DNA of 64,000 nt, taken from NCBI GenBank assembly GCA_022496805.1, contig CM040087.1, positions 34,496,253-34,560,252 on the forward strand, written 5' to 3'. The DNA is from Pohlia nutans (lineage: Eukaryota > Streptophyta > Bryopsida > Bryales > Mniaceae). The number at the start of each line of letters is the position of its first letter. Position 1 is the stretch's first letter. Under the pieces are notes generated by a model, which saw nothing but the letters and a program-made list of their open reading frames with translations, was not told where the DNA came from and searched no databases. Shown here piece after piece: positions 23,083 through 37,000 of the stretch. A program made the position numbers and the translations under genes.

Positions 23083-24170
23083 AAATCGTTTTCGAAATTA
23101 TCAACAATTCAATAAAAAGATTCTAAAATTTGTTCATTGCAGAAGGTGCTTTGAACAAGCAAGAAAATGTCAACAACAACATTTGCCAAGCATAGTAACC
23201 TCATTGTCTCAAGCACAACAACCTTATTCTCTTTTGAAGAACATTTGGAATATCAAAAATTCTCAAAAATTTGCAATTGACTTGAATTATGGTCTTCATG
23301 CATTATATGGCCCTCATATAGTATTTGGCCTAAACACAAAAAATAGTCACAAATTATCAAGTTACAAAATTTGCATATAAACTTACTAAATTTTATAAAT
23401 TGTTTCTAAAATTAATGATGAAGTTGTCATTCACTTTGACAAGATATAAGACATAGATTTTTTTTTTAAGGCTAAAAACATTATAAAAATATATTAAGTA
23501 GTGAAAATGGGGGCTTTGAACATATATCAGACTACTATATATTTGGCAAGAATATAGGTTATACCATTTTGATAACATACATACCAACATTAGATACGCG
23601 AAAGTTGTAGTATGTGACATATAACACACTATTATGGAAGTTTGAAAAAAGCTCAATTGTGATTTTAAAGAAAACGAATCTCAAAGTTAGCCATGTCTCA
23701 AACTTGGTTTTGTGCCCCATAATTTGGAATTACTTTTAAAATTTTTGATTTAAAAAAAAAACTTTTTCGTGCCCTGAGATATTGGTAAACATCATTTTAG
23801 ATTGTTGTACACATAAATTGAAGGCAATTGACATTTATAGAATTTAAAAGATCCACGAGTAGACATACATGCAAATGATGTTGTTTCTCACGATATCCGA
23901 ATATTTTGTTGAACTTGAGAGCATGGACTGCATCGGCTCTTATAAAGAGTGTATACCGTAGGTTGCAACATGAACCATTATTATTTTTTAATGCCTTTGC
24001 ATTTGAAATATTTGTTGTATAGGACAATGCGTTCAACTTATATACTAGAGCCTTGTGATGCGTTTTTTTGGTTCTTGATTTTGGTACAAAAAGTAGAGTT
24101 CACGACGTACATAATTAATTCAACCAATTAAAATGACGTCATATAATTCACATAATTAATTCAACCCTTA
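22300..24170. other. Intergenic with (AT)n microsatellite
   Basis: No gene. An (AT)n tract occupies 23005-23081, broken once by GT. The rest is AT-rich with no recognised element. Confidence 0.6.
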
Positions 24171-24172
24171 CA

Positions 24173-24598
24173 CGTTAAAGCTCGGGGAGTGCACTCCATT
24201 GTCAAGTTGAACACCACGTGCAATAAAACAAAATCTACTTTTTACATAAAGGACCACCAAAATGAATCAAAATTTTATCAAATTTTTTTCATGAGTAGAT
24301 AAAATCACAATCTATTACATAGTAAAAAATGGTAACCAAATTTGATGATTTGCTTTTTTCATAAAACATACCGTTTTTAACTAGATTGACGCCGAATTGA
24401 ACTAAAACAATTACTACAAAAAATGAAAATGACGAAAAATTTCAAAAGAATGTACAAAAGATATTATCAATGATTATGTATATGTAGAAAAAATATCATA
24501 ATTATTAAAACTATCTAAGGCATATAATATAGGGTAGCAAATTTTGATCGCACGTGGTTATGAAACGTAAAGGGGTGTGATCTCCCCGAGCGTTAAAG
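24173..24598. mobile_element. MITE with perfect 8-bp target duplication
   Basis: The element 24181-24590 has ends CTCGGGGAGTGCACTCC and GGGTGTGATCTCCCCGAG, with CCACGTGC/GCACGTGG further in. It is flanked on both sides by CGTTAAAG (24173-24180 and 24591-24598). An 8-bp duplication with short inverted ends is typical of hAT, P or Merlin-type elements. A second member is at 59834-60131. Confidence 0.85.
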
Positions 24599-25379
24599 TA
24601 AGCCCCATTTGCTCAGTTGTAAGAGAATAATGGGGAATTGTTTTGAATTTTCTCAACCAAAATTGAATTGGATTGGTGCTTTAGAAATCTATTGAAAAAG
24701 TAACGCTAAAATGGAGGAAGTGAGGGTGGGAAGGAAGAACGGGAAGGCGCGCTAAACCGTGCCCCACTAGTCATATCAACACGTGCCAACGTTGGACCTG
24801 GTCAATGACCTTTGTCGGAGCATGTGATGCGGTCCCCCAAATACCTCAGCCCCTTTAATTTTGATCTCTTCAATTAGAGGGGATAGCCACTTATTTCACC
24901 AACTGTGCAACTCTAAAATAACTTCCAACTAATTATAAGTCATTGCAAAAGCAAAAAACAACCTATCATGTACATGATCATGTATTATGACAATTTGCTA
25001 ATCCTAAAAAAATAGAGAAGATGGGGGTCCATTCGTTCCTCCAAGTTCATGCTTATTTGGCGGGACATAGAGAATTTAGAGACCAACAAGAGAAATTTTC
25101 ATTCAAAAATTGGAAGGGCGGAGATATTTGGGGGACCACAGCACAAGCTCTCACAAAACCGATGAGCAAGTTCACACATTTACCCTAACTCTTTTAGGTT
25201 ACATCAATCACATAGGAACAAATTATTTATTTATTTCAATGGAGTAAAAGCACACCCAGTGTGTGGAAAAAGCGGATGTCCCAACACAGATATCTTACAA
25301 TTTCTGAGTCATCAATTGTTCGATAATAACCATTAAGCGTTCACACTACATTCACTCAATCAAACCTCATCAATTTCTC

Positions 25380-25820
25380 ACATTTTAAAATATTTTTCTC
25401 ATATAGTTTATTGTTCAACCAATGAACAGTGATTTTTTTCATAATTATTTAAATTATAATAAAATTTATACGATTTCTAAAAGCTTTTCTCTTGTAACAG
25501 TCATAGTAATTACAAGAATGTCTTAAAATATAATGAGATTTTAAGGGAAAATGTAAAAAATAGTGATGAACAACTAGGTGTAAGTGGCATGCTTTTCAAG
25601 CTTATACAATAAGAAATTCAATTGAGAATCTTTTTTTACAATGCATATTAGAATTTTTGGGTTTTGAGCTTTAGAATACTGTAAAATATGCAGTTTTTAC
25701 AATTTTGAAGAACACTAAATTGCTCTAGAAAGTAAAATATAGCTCCGACACTTTTTTAGTTAGGACTGTTTGAAATTAGAAACTAGGTGTAAATCAACAT
25801 TTGACCAAAAACAATCAATG
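25380..25820 (-). repeat. Dispersed repeat also in SEC14 intron 4
   Basis: Read on the minus strand this segment is colinear with 55165-55610 (shared blocks include AGTGTCGG, AACAACTAGGTG/AACAACAAGTTG and GGCATGCTT). The ends here are eroded. The other copy begins TTAACCCCTAAGTG at 55122, so both probably derive from one TTAA-type element. Confidence 0.5.
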
Positions 25821-26045
25821 AAATGTGAGGTATAAATAAACAAAGTACCTCCAACAGACTCTCGATTTACAATTATGGTTTTTTTTAGCCAATTTTAATA
25901 TTATTATTACATCAATGTTGTACTATCATTATACAGTTCTTAGATAAAGAAATGAATTAAGGCCACTATGAGAAGCACTGGACCTTGAACGTGTATTTAG
26001 AATCAACCATTGTTAAAAGATTCACCATAGTAAGATATTATTATA

Positions 26046-26353
26046 CTAAGGTAGAAACATCCAATTCTGTTTGTATATTCTTTTCTGCACTATAGACTTG
26101 CTCTAAAAGTGTCCCACAAACTCTCATTGGATGAAATTAAAAAAAATCTATAGTACAGTTTTAGTGGTCTAAGCAACTTCTATTTTGAAAATTCATAGCA
26201 ACTACATGGCTTTTCCAAAATTTGTTTTTGTTTCCTTCTAAAATCATCATTTTCAATTGCTAGAACTGCAAAATATTATACTTTGAAAAATGTGCCTCCA
26301 ACAATCAACTAAATTGCTTAAAAGTATGGCCGTTTTAGGTGTTTCTACCTTAG
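26046..26353. mobile_element. GGTAGAA-type foldback element
   Basis: The ends are CTAAGGTAGAAACATCC and GGTGTTTCTACCTTAG, 308 bp apart, with TA immediately before the left end. Non-coding. It shares its terminal core with the copies at 13813, 36597 and 49323. Confidence 0.68.
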
Positions 26354-26673
26354 TCCAATACAAGTTCAAATACGAAAGTGTAAGATTGATTTTGAGCACA
26401 TTTACAAAATAAATTTAGTATCCATGTTCAAATTCTTATTTAGAAACATCGTATTTGACAACCAAGGTCAGAAAAAAAACAATCATAAAAAGAGAAGCCC
26501 AAGTTTTTAGGAATTTTCTTTTTTCAAAAATATTCTATATTTTTATGGCGTAAAACATAACCGTAGAAAATATCCATGTAAATCGTAAAGAATATTTGCA
26601 TCATTTCGGGAAATAAATGACGCCGGGTACGGTTCCCCTCAAGAGGGGAAATGGCACGATTCAAACATCCAAA

Positions 26674-27110
26674 TTGTTTATCAACGGCACCCAAGCTGCA
26701 GAGCGGGCCCCGTCTTTGACCAAGCAAAAGCGCCACGTAGACTTTTCAAACGGAAGAGCGAAAGGGAGGTCGACACGTGGACAAGATTCAAACTCCAATT
26801 AGAAAGCTTATCAACGGCACCCGGGCCCCGTCTTTGACCGAGCAGAGTTGCCACGTAGACTTTGCAACGGGAGGGAGCGAAAGGGAGGCCGACACGTGGG
26901 CAGGATCTGGGAGGCAGCCTTCCGCGTGGCTTCGTCTCTCTCACTGTCGAAGGTCAGCCGACTGACGGCCATGGCCCCCGTTGCAGAGCTCCTGTAACTT
27001 CAACGCCATCGGCATCGCCATCAGGCTGCTCGCACGGGCTTCTCGCCGGCCATGAGTGCGGATTGATTCTCCCTTTGTCCAATTCCGCCATAGCCACGTG
27101 AACCCATCAA
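26674..27110 (+). promoter_or_regulatory. Tandem duplication with ACGTG motifs upstream of SGS3
   Basis: A block of about 115 bp is duplicated (about 26678-26790 and 26808-26911). Both copies contain CGGCACCC, GGGCCCCGTCTTTGACC, GCCACGTAGACTTT, AGCGAAAGGGAGG and GACACGTGG. A further GCCACGTGA lies near 27091. ACACGTGG is a G-box/ABRE core and TTTGACC resembles a W-box, so this may be a distal promoter of the SGS3 gene. The region to about 28.0 kb is unusually GC-rich for this window and is the likely promoter and 5'UTR; the transcription start is not determinable. Confidence 0.5.
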
Positions 27111-28041
27111 TGGGCAGGTCGTCACTCTCGCCAGTAGTCCAACCCAACGTCATGTCACTCTGTTTCCCACTCCTGTTCTGACGCCGCGTTTAGCTAGGTT
27201 GGCGGTACGTCGCCCAGCCCTCACTGTTTGTCGATTGTTCTTTCCGAGAATTTTCGCGTTTTTCCGGACTTTCGGGGAGATTTTTGAGTGGGCGGTGAAG
27301 ACGGGAGGGTTTTTGGGAGGGTGTGTAGTAGCTACATTGCCCCGGTGCTTTCTTTGGCTGCGATGGGGTGTTCAAAAGGTGTCTCTGTGTGATTGATTTA
27401 AGGGGACTCTGGCTGGGCGTTCGATTACTGTTGAGAGCTTGCTAGCTCATCCATTTGACTCGTCAGAGGGCGTGACGTGGGCGGGTGTGCATTGCTTTTG
27501 AACCACGCAAGGAATCTTGAGTTGCTTTGTTCCGCAATCCCTAGAAAGAGTTTACTTAGTTGTGTTCTCCAGCTTTTGTTCTCCTTTTGGCCGACTTATT
27601 ACGAACAAGAATCATCTTCTGCTGCTGCCGACTGTTTTCTTCCTCTTTCAAATTGGTCCTTGTGCTCTCTCTCGCACTCTGTCAATGGCACTGCCCCTGT
27701 CGGTTCTTGATTGATTGATCCGAGGAGCAGATAGCTCTGTGTACGTCTCCACATTACTACTGTTACACGCATGACGAGCAGCTTTGGTACCGTTTCCTTT
27801 TGTGATCATTGAAGGTCAGCCATCGGAACACTGGAACTAGAAGAAAGAAAGACAGAAAGAGGGTTTGTGTCGGAGTCGTGAATGCGCAAGAGTAGTTAGT
27901 ACGTGAAGTTCTCTGTTAGGGTTTAGAAGGTTTGCGTTTTTGGTTATTCTTCTTCCTTGGCGTTGTTGTTGTTGCTGCTGCTGATGAGGAAAAGCTCAAT
28001 GTTGCCATGCAGGAAGGGGAAGCGAGCAAGAAGCACGCGCA

Positions 28042-31000
28042 ATGTCAAGTGCTAGCGGTTCGGCGCCCAATGGAAGTAAGATTCTGATCTGTCAGAATTT
28101 TGCAACTTTGAATGTAGCGAGGGGCGATGATCATTTCCAGTTGCTAGAATCATCACCTCGAAGGGTACAATTATAATAACCCCTAAATGCCTAGAGCCCT
28201 CTCCAAATTCGGCAGTTTTGCAAAGATGCATTATAAAATGCAACCTAGAGGGATATTTTAAACTTGATATATGAATAAAAGTTGTACGTTATGAATTTTA
28301 GATTCTATCCATGCGGTTAGATCTATGATTGCTATTACCAGTAATTTTGTATAAAATTTGAAACGTGAAATTCAAAATTATTTTGTAATTCAATTACGAA
28401 TAAGATATTGACAATCTACGGATAAAATTCTTTGTGATTGGTTGAAATGTAATACTCTAAGTGTAGTGATTTTTGGAGATTTTTTGGTTGCTTAATTTTA
28501 TGAGTTGACTTTTTTTGGAGCATTTTAACACTAAAATCTTCAAAATTCTGGGTGAATCACTACAACATGAAATGAGGCATAAAAATTTCACAAATCATCC
28601 CCTTTCTAATCGAATCACATGTGCATGAAGCTAACTTCCCATAGAATCTACAGTAAAAATTCCACACTGCAAAAAGTGCTTGACGGATGAGAATCTACGG
28701 ATGAAATCTGTACATCGTCCAAAAAATGGACGCTTAGGCAGTTAGGGGATAATAACAACACCCCAAGGATTTGAGTACCGACTGCATGTGGACATTGCAA
28801 TAGCCTGTCGTCGATTGTAATGTTAGACTCGTTCCGGTTCATCGTTGAGTGGCCACGCGGCAGGCGAAAATAGTTCAATGTTGACTGCTTCCTATGTCGG
28901 AATGGGAAGGGGCACTTTGAAGCTCCATTTTTCTGTTGCTTTTTTTTCTAGTAGATGAAGATGATGAGTCTCCACTGTTGGAAGCTTGAAGACGAGTCTC
29001 AGGTACCGACAAAGAGTTTGCAAACTGTCACCCGGAATTCTAGAAAACCACCGTTGCGTTGAGAAATCTCTCGTAACCTAAACTGCTGTGGCGTGTGTTA
29101 AGACGGAGGAATGAATTACGGTGCGAACTATCAATCGGTAGCAGGTCCAAGTGGTGCAGGCCCATCAGAGTTGAGTTGGAACGCGGATCCAGGTACTGGA
29201 AACAAACCACGGCAATTCATTCTTCATCAAGGTTTTGAAACTATGATCAAAATGTGAATGATCTGATTGTTGTGGCATGATTTGCAGGGCCGTCTCAGAC
29301 CTTGAACGGATGGGACGACCCCGTCGATGGGTGGGAGCTTCAGCCCTCGTACAATTCCTACGGCGACCACAACAACGGCAAAGCGCCGTGGGACACGCAA
29401 TCCAACGGCTCCGGCTCCTTCACCAAGGTGTGTCTCTTGTCACAATGAACCCCCTACATTTGCACCCAAAAAGTGACACTAAAACGTAGAGATTAGGGTT
29501 GTGTCACACCTCTTTCTTCCCATTCTCAATCTTCAGAGAATGCGTATGTGGCACTTTCTCTTTGATTTGTGGAGAAACTATTTTCCGAAGATTGAGAAGT
29601 TTCATTCTTCATGAAGAATGGGCGTGGGGTTCTTGAGCAGGTTAAGTCCAGCCGCAATAAAGGAGGCGGCGGCTCCGTCGCGTCTGCACCGTCGTATCGA
29701 GGAGGCCGCAATCAAGGCCCGAATCGCAACAACAACAACAGTAACAATAGCGACCGCACCAGTCCCAGAGGCCGGGGCACTGCGCCGGGGCGAGGAGGGC
29801 GAGGGGGAAAGAACCAGAGCTTTAATGGCGCGGGACGAGGAGCTGCGAAAGCAGCGAATAACTCGTGGGGGCAGAACCAGAATGCTCGCCAATACGAGGA
29901 TTACGGTGTTGCGGCTTCGGCCCGGGGATGGGAGACTAATGGTGCTCCCCCTCTGAGTCCGGAGAACAATGGATGGCAACACGTCGGGGGTCACAAGAGC
30001 CGCAATGGCTCCGAAAGCTCCCGCAGCGCACCAGGCGGCCAGACCGCGAAATCCTGGCATCAGGGGGCCAGGGCATCGACACAGCTCGTCTCGGCTGGGT
30101 CGTCAGGTATCACAGGATCCATCTCCTTCCTCCTCTGTTGGATTTTAGGGTTTAGGGTTTGCCGTCGGTAGCTAACTTCATCATCATCACCATCTGCTTC
30201 AGGGTTTAGTCGTGTGAATGAATTTGGTGATTGTGAAGTAACTTATCCTAACAGCGAGAGACTTTCTCTCTGATATTCTTCCACCATTTGGAAGAGAATC
30301 ACACTGCAAGTCGTTTTGTTGACTAATGTTCGAATCTAATTTTGACGTTAGACTAGCACGAAATGCGTTCTCTTCAGCTTGCATTGATAACTTGACTGTT
30401 TTGGATAGTCTAAATTTAGCTAACTTCATTATCATCACCATCTGCTGGGTTTAGGGTTCGGGGGCCAGTTTTGTCGTGTGATCGTAAGGTAACTTACGTT
30501 AACAGCGAGAGACTTTCTCTCTGATTCCACCATTTGGAAGAGACTCACAATGCATGTCGTTTGGTATTTCTTCAAGACCTCTCCATGAATTTTCGAAGTT
30601 CAAATCACAGAGAATCAAATGATGGTTGACGATAGACTAACATCCTTGAAGCACGAAATGCGTTCTCTTCGACTTGCTTTGATTACTTGACAGTATTGAT
30701 TACTTTGTGAATGGTGTCGGTGTGCATACTTGAGTAATTGTTGAGTGTCTTGGGCAGGGAGTTCTTCGTTGCCGCAAGGTGGGGAGGGGGGGAATTCCGA
30801 GGTGTATGACTACCCAGCGAGCCCGTACAGCGACAGCCAGTGCTCGGACCTGGACCACGTGGAAGACGACAGTGACGACGCGTTCTTCAGTGACGACTCG
30901 TACACGCAGGAGTCGCACGAGGATCAGAAGAAGATCAAGTGGTTCCGCGACTTCTTCCAGGTACCATATCAATTGGTTAACCCCTAAAGGACCAAGGATT

Positions 31001-34000
31001 CATGGTTTTAAAATGACATATTCAATCGATCATATTGTGAAAAATAGAATTCAGATGGGACCAAATCTTATATCACCGGAATCAGTGAAGAACATTGCAT
31101 GTGTTGGTCAAAATAAATTTTAAACTTTAACAAAGTAATGCTCACATAGAATCTACTCAAAACTGCTAAAAAAACACACGGGTTAATTCGGGCATCATGC
31201 ATTACACTCTCCCTACATCATTTTGGAAGACCACATGTTGTTTTTTGAATTGCAGTAATCTTTTGAATAGCTGGTAGGGAATATGGGAGCTGTAGGGTAT
31301 ACCAGCTCTGATTACGGTGTCGGTTTTCTGTTGGTTGGATTTTTGGCAGGACTTGGACGGCATGACGGAGCAGCAGTGCAACGAGCACGACCGGCAGTGG
31401 CACTGCCCAGCGTGCAAGGGCGGCCCGGGCGCCATCGACTGGTTCCGTGGGCTGGTGCCGCTGGCCACGCACGCGCGCACCATGCGCTCTCGCCGCGTCA
31501 AGCTCCACCGCAAGTTTGCGGAGGTGCTGGAGGAGGAGCTGCGCCTCCGCTGGTCTGGGGCTCCCTGCACCGGCGCCGTCAGCGTGGACGGCACGCAGCT
31601 GGCGTTCGGGAAATGGAAGGGGCTCAGCGAAGAAACCAAGGCGCAGCAACAGCAGCTCGTCATCTGGCCTCCCATTGTGGTCATCCAGAACACCCAACTG
31701 GAGCAAGACGACGAAGGAAAGGTATGTGTCTGTCGGTACCCCTCTCTCGTGTCGGTAGCCCGTCCTCAGCTCATTTCAAAAGTTTGCACGGCACTTTGAC
31801 AATAGAATGACTGATTTGACTTCATAGTGTTACTTAATTAGAGAAGCTATGAATCATCTTCCTGTACAAAGGCAACTGAAATTGAGAAGGAATGGAAGTG
31901 GAACCCTGTTTTTTTTCACTCAAGCATAGATTTGTTCACTAGTAGCCACTAGGTCACCCCTAAAACCCATCCATAACTGCCATCGCAATATTTACGTAAA
32001 ATGAATACAATGTCAAGACTTGATCACCGGCTGACACCCGCTAATGACGAATATGGCGTAGAATGAGTGGTTTGTCTTCATAACGCTACTTAGAGAAGCC
32101 ATGAATCATCTTCCTGTACAGTACAAGGCATTTGAAATGTACTAGATTGAGTACTCCATGGGCTCTGCTACGGCATGCTATCTCTGAGTTATGAAGCGAT
32201 GAGGTGGTAGCTTGCACCCACTACACGATGTGGCGAGCCCATGGAGTACTCTATTTACAACACATGTCTCACATTAGTAGAGTGTTATTTTGAGGAGTAC
32301 TATATGGAGAGTTGAGAATAGAAAGAGTGGAATACACAGATTTGGAATGCACGATAAAGATTTGGAATGTACGACAAAGATTGTGTGCATAGGAAAATAC
32401 ATTATGGGCTGTATTAGGACCAATGTGAAGTTGCCATAACTAGTCCTGATTTCTTGGAGTAGACTATTGAGAAGGAATGGAAGTGGAACCATGTTTTTTT
32501 CACAAAAGCATAGATTTTTTCACTATTAGCTACTAGGTCACCCCTAAAACCCATCCATAAGTGCCTTCTCACTCATCACAATAGGGGTGTCACACCTCTT
32601 CCAAGAAGTTGATTCTTTGAAGATTGAAAACTTGGGGAGAGACTTGTGGAGCCAATCTAGGCCATATATTCTCGATGAGAAAGGTGTGACGCCGTGTGAA
32701 GAATGAGAGTGGCCATGGCTTCTCGATCTTCTTAATGGCTTCTCAATCTTCATGCTCTCAATCTTCATGCCCATTCTTCACCTTTGGAGAAGAAGAATGA
32801 AACTTCACAATCTTCAGAGAATGGGTCCTCCACAATTCAAGGAGAAAATGTCATGTACGCATTCTCCGAAGATGGAGGATGGGACGTGACATCCCCTATT
32901 TATGTAAAATCAATACAACATATGGCCTAATATGGGTATCCCCTCCAAAAATAGTGTAATTTTTCCAGAAATATCTTTTTGGAAAAAAAATACATTAGAA
33001 AATTACAAAAATTAGGCACCATGTCTGCAACTATATATATAGTGTTAAAAGACGAAATCTCTAGCACACATAAAATGAGTTAGACATAAGTCACACTATG
33101 TGAGACGCGTAAAAGTGGTACCCATATCAGGCCATTCCGTAATGTCAAGACTTGATCACATTCTTTGCCAAGATTTCTTCTATTGTCTTGCTCAAAAGGT
33201 AGAAAGAAGCTCCTATTAGTCACTCTAATTATATCACTTGAAACTTCGATTTATGACTCAAAATCTCATGATATTTTCAAAATCTCATGGTATTTTCAAA
33301 ATCTCATCATATTTTCAAAGAGTGATGGTTTTACACCGAGTGATAGTTTTGAGTGAATAGTTGTGGTTGCTGGTTGTGGCAGTGGATTGGAATGGGGAAC
33401 AAGGAGTTGGTGGACATGTTCAAGGACTACAATCCGTTGAAGCCGCGCCATGCGTATGGGCCGCTGGGTCACCGGGGGATGAGCCTGCTCATCTTCTCCG
33501 ACTCTCCGGCGGGTTATCACGATGCCGTCCGCCTGGGCAACCATTTCGTGAACTTGCGAAGAGGCAGAGACGACTGGAAGCGGCCCAGTAAGCTCATCTT
33601 TCGTCCTGGTGGTAACCGCATCCTCTACGGCTACTTGGCTGTCAAGGAAGACCTGGACATCTTCAACCGGCACAGCAAAGGTCAGTGTGTGCACTTTCTT
33701 TCCAATCTCTCAGTATGTCTGTATGAGCAAATTCATGCTTGACTTTTGGACCCCCCAAAAAATGAGTACAATCTTCCCATTCACAATCGATGAGAGAGTA
33801 TGTTTTGAAAAGTCTGGTGATTTTATGCTAATTTAATTCTCCCTCCGATGATTGCAATCTTCCGATTCACAATCAATGAGAGAGTATGTTTCAAAAAGTC
33901 TCTGCATTAAAATGTTGACTTTTCAAACCATGTTGACTTTTCGAAACTCTTGAAAGTTGATATTAGTATCACATTAACATTGAATTAATACCATTTGTAT

Positions 34001-37000
34001 TGCACAAACATTAACTTCATATGAAGGACTATGTGAATTCAATGCTTATTAACTTGACATTGTAAGATATGTTAATTTGATGGAGGAGTGGGTCTCAGAA
34101 TGGTTAGTGGTTTGGTGAATGAACACAGACTTTCCAACGACCCCATCAACCATCAACGCTGACCTTAAAAGTCCAATTTGCTATCTACAACCTTTTTCAC
34201 ATTGACCCTTGTTATAAGGGATAGTTACTTCTGGTGTTGGTGTTCGTGACATGAGTGCTGTGTACAGGGTAGTGCATGAGGGGAGGGGGTGCATTACCCG
34301 GCATAAAAACATGAATTATTATTATTTTTCTTTCTCTATCGGCGTAAGCTCCCATCCACCTCTTGACAGGATGCACCTTCTGTCAGGTAAGGGTACCTCC
34401 TACTCAGTGTTTAAAAAATTAAATAATTGGGTTTGTTATGTGGCGGTGAGAGCAGGGAAGACGTTGGTGAAGTATGATGTGAGGAGGCTGCATGAGGTGG
34501 TGGTGGAGCCGATGCAGCGCATGGAACAAGAGAACCAACAAATGCAGTCCTTGCAGAGCGAGCACAACACTCTCAAGAAGGCCGTCTCCGAGACCTCCCG
34601 CAACTTGCAGCTCCGCGAGGAAGAGCTGCAAGTGTTGCGTGACCGCGGCGAGAAGCAGCACGCCGAGAACAAGCGCCAGGTATGAACAATACATGGACAT
34701 TGTATGAACAATACTCCCCTCTGTCCAAAAATAACTGTCCTAGTTTTTGGCGTGTTCTAACTTAACCTGTAAAGGTCTGAACGTGCCTTTGCAGCTAGTA
34801 GAATACGTTGTATGTTGGTTGTATTTGGAATGAATCCACACCTTCAATGAGTTTGAGTTCAAAAGAGAAGTTGAAATTTAGATTGATGTGGTTCTAGTGA
34901 GCTACTGAGATCTTCATTTAGAGTTTCTTGTCGGTAGCAAATCCCAATTATACGACAACGTATAAACTATCCCCATGGGACGTTTATGGGACGTTAATGC
35001 GTTTTTCTTTGCCAAAAAAAGTTGTCTCAGTACTCAAAATATGGTCTATCTTTAGTAGTATGTAGTTTTCGTGTCACTCTCATTGTCCGCCGCGTTTGAA
35101 GTGGACAGTGCTCGCAGTTCATGTGATGTAATTCCATATGTTTTACTTGATCACTTTATGCTTAGTGCCGCTAACTTTATCTTTTCACAATTGATTTGAA
35201 CAATAATCATGTTTATGAATCGTTTTACATTCGGCTCCTTTCTTTAAACAACAATCCAAAATGTGGATGATGGACAGAATCAAACATAGATTTTTCATCT
35301 GTCATTGACTTTTTGTACTGTGGATTTTTACTTCATATTTTATGGAAAGTTAGCTTCATGCATGTGTGATCCGATTAGAAAGGGCATGATTTGTGAAATT
35401 TCTATGCCTCATTTCATGTTGTAGTGATTCACCCAAAATTTTGAAGATTACAGTGTAAAAATTTCATGTACAAATGGTTAATATCTTATTCGTAATCAAA
35501 TTACAAAAGAGTTTCAATTTCAAATTTTCAATTTTATACAAAAATATTGGTGATAGCAATCGCTAAGCTAACTGTCTGGATAGAATCTAAAATTCATAAT
35601 GTACAAATTTTATTCATACATCAAGTTCAGAATATTCCTCTGCGTTGCATTTTTTGATGCATCTTTGCAAAACTGCCGAATTTGGGGACGTTTACGGGTT
35701 AATGACATCAGCACGGGTGTTGGGATGTTGCTTTTTTCATTTTAATGCTGCTGGGTGGACCCAAAATTAAGCCAAAATAAAATTTGTGATGTGCACACAG
35801 CTAGCGGACATGGAGGAGTTTTTCCAACAAGAAAGTGCTCAGTGGGCAGACGAAGTTGCATCCAAGGACACGGAGTTGCAAAAGTTGAGAGACGATTTTG
35901 ACAAAATGTATTTAAGCCGGTGTCAAGAACTGAATGCTCAACGTTCAAATCTTCACAACAGTCAGGAGCAGCAAACCTTGTGAGATTCTAACCTTTGTAC
36001 TAGAAACCACGTAACTTCTGTGCTTTCTTTATTTTTGTCATGTTAATGGCTGCCTTCTGCATAATATTCTTTATTCGTAACCAGCTCTGATTGAGCGCAA
36101 GTGTCTGTTTGGACTTGTTTCATTCACGAGCAGCACAATATGTTCATAATTATGCAAGATTCATCCATGAAGGCAACAATTACCGGATTTTTCATCTGGG
36201 AACAGAGCTAGTTACGTCCGGTAACCCTCTTGCCGCCTCACGGCAGCTCGAAGGTTACCTAGTCCATAACCTACTCCAGGAAATCAGGACCAGCTGTGGC
36301 ATCTTTAGATTGGTTCTAAGCAGTACAATTACAACGCGTAATGTGTTTTTCTATGCACACAATTTTCGTAGTGCATTCCAAATCTTTAAAGAGAACTCCT
36401 CATCTCTTTCTATTCTCAATTCTCCATAGTGTACTCCTTAAATTGAGACTACTAATTTTTGACATTTGTCATAGGCTATGATGGACAGAGTACTCCATGG
36501 GCTTGTAGACTTGGGTGCATGATACCACCTCATCGCTTTGTGACTCAAAAATAGCATGCACCCACCACATGATGTAGCAGAGCCCATGGAATACTCTTAA
36601 GGTAGAACCACCCATAACCGAATAACTTTAACTGTTCAACCTACGTGTGATACGAGTAAATAAGGCAAATAGTATTTTTCTTTCTTAGGAAAATAGAAAT
36701 TGTGGAGAATGCAATTTTTTCCATAATTTACCAAAAAAAAAGAAATCTACAAAATTTTCGAAGCGAAAAGTTAGTCATCACCCAAAACCGAATCCTAGAT
36801 TATCCCAAACCTATGAACACATAATTCCACAAACGAGTCCAAATTGCTTCTTGAAATTGACTAATGTAGGTAATAGTGCAAGAAGTTGACTAATTGACAG
36901 AAATTTGTACACAAGTAGCATTGATAACAATTATGGGTCAGTTTACATGTTGGTTTTGGGTGCATTGTTGGTTATGGGTGCTTCTACCTTAGTACATATT

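Noticed and set aside
22881..23126. 81-codon frame rich in Tyr-Ile
   Set aside because: It is a translation of the (AT)n microsatellite.
29602..30060. 152-codon minus-strand frame opposite the SGS3 Gly/Arg exon
   Set aside because: Shadow of a GC-rich coding exon on the other strand, with no recognisable domain.
31202..31706. Two overlapping minus-strand frames of about 160 codons
   Set aside because: Antisense shadows of the SGS3 zinc-finger exon, whose plus frame matches zf-XS and XS motifs exactly.
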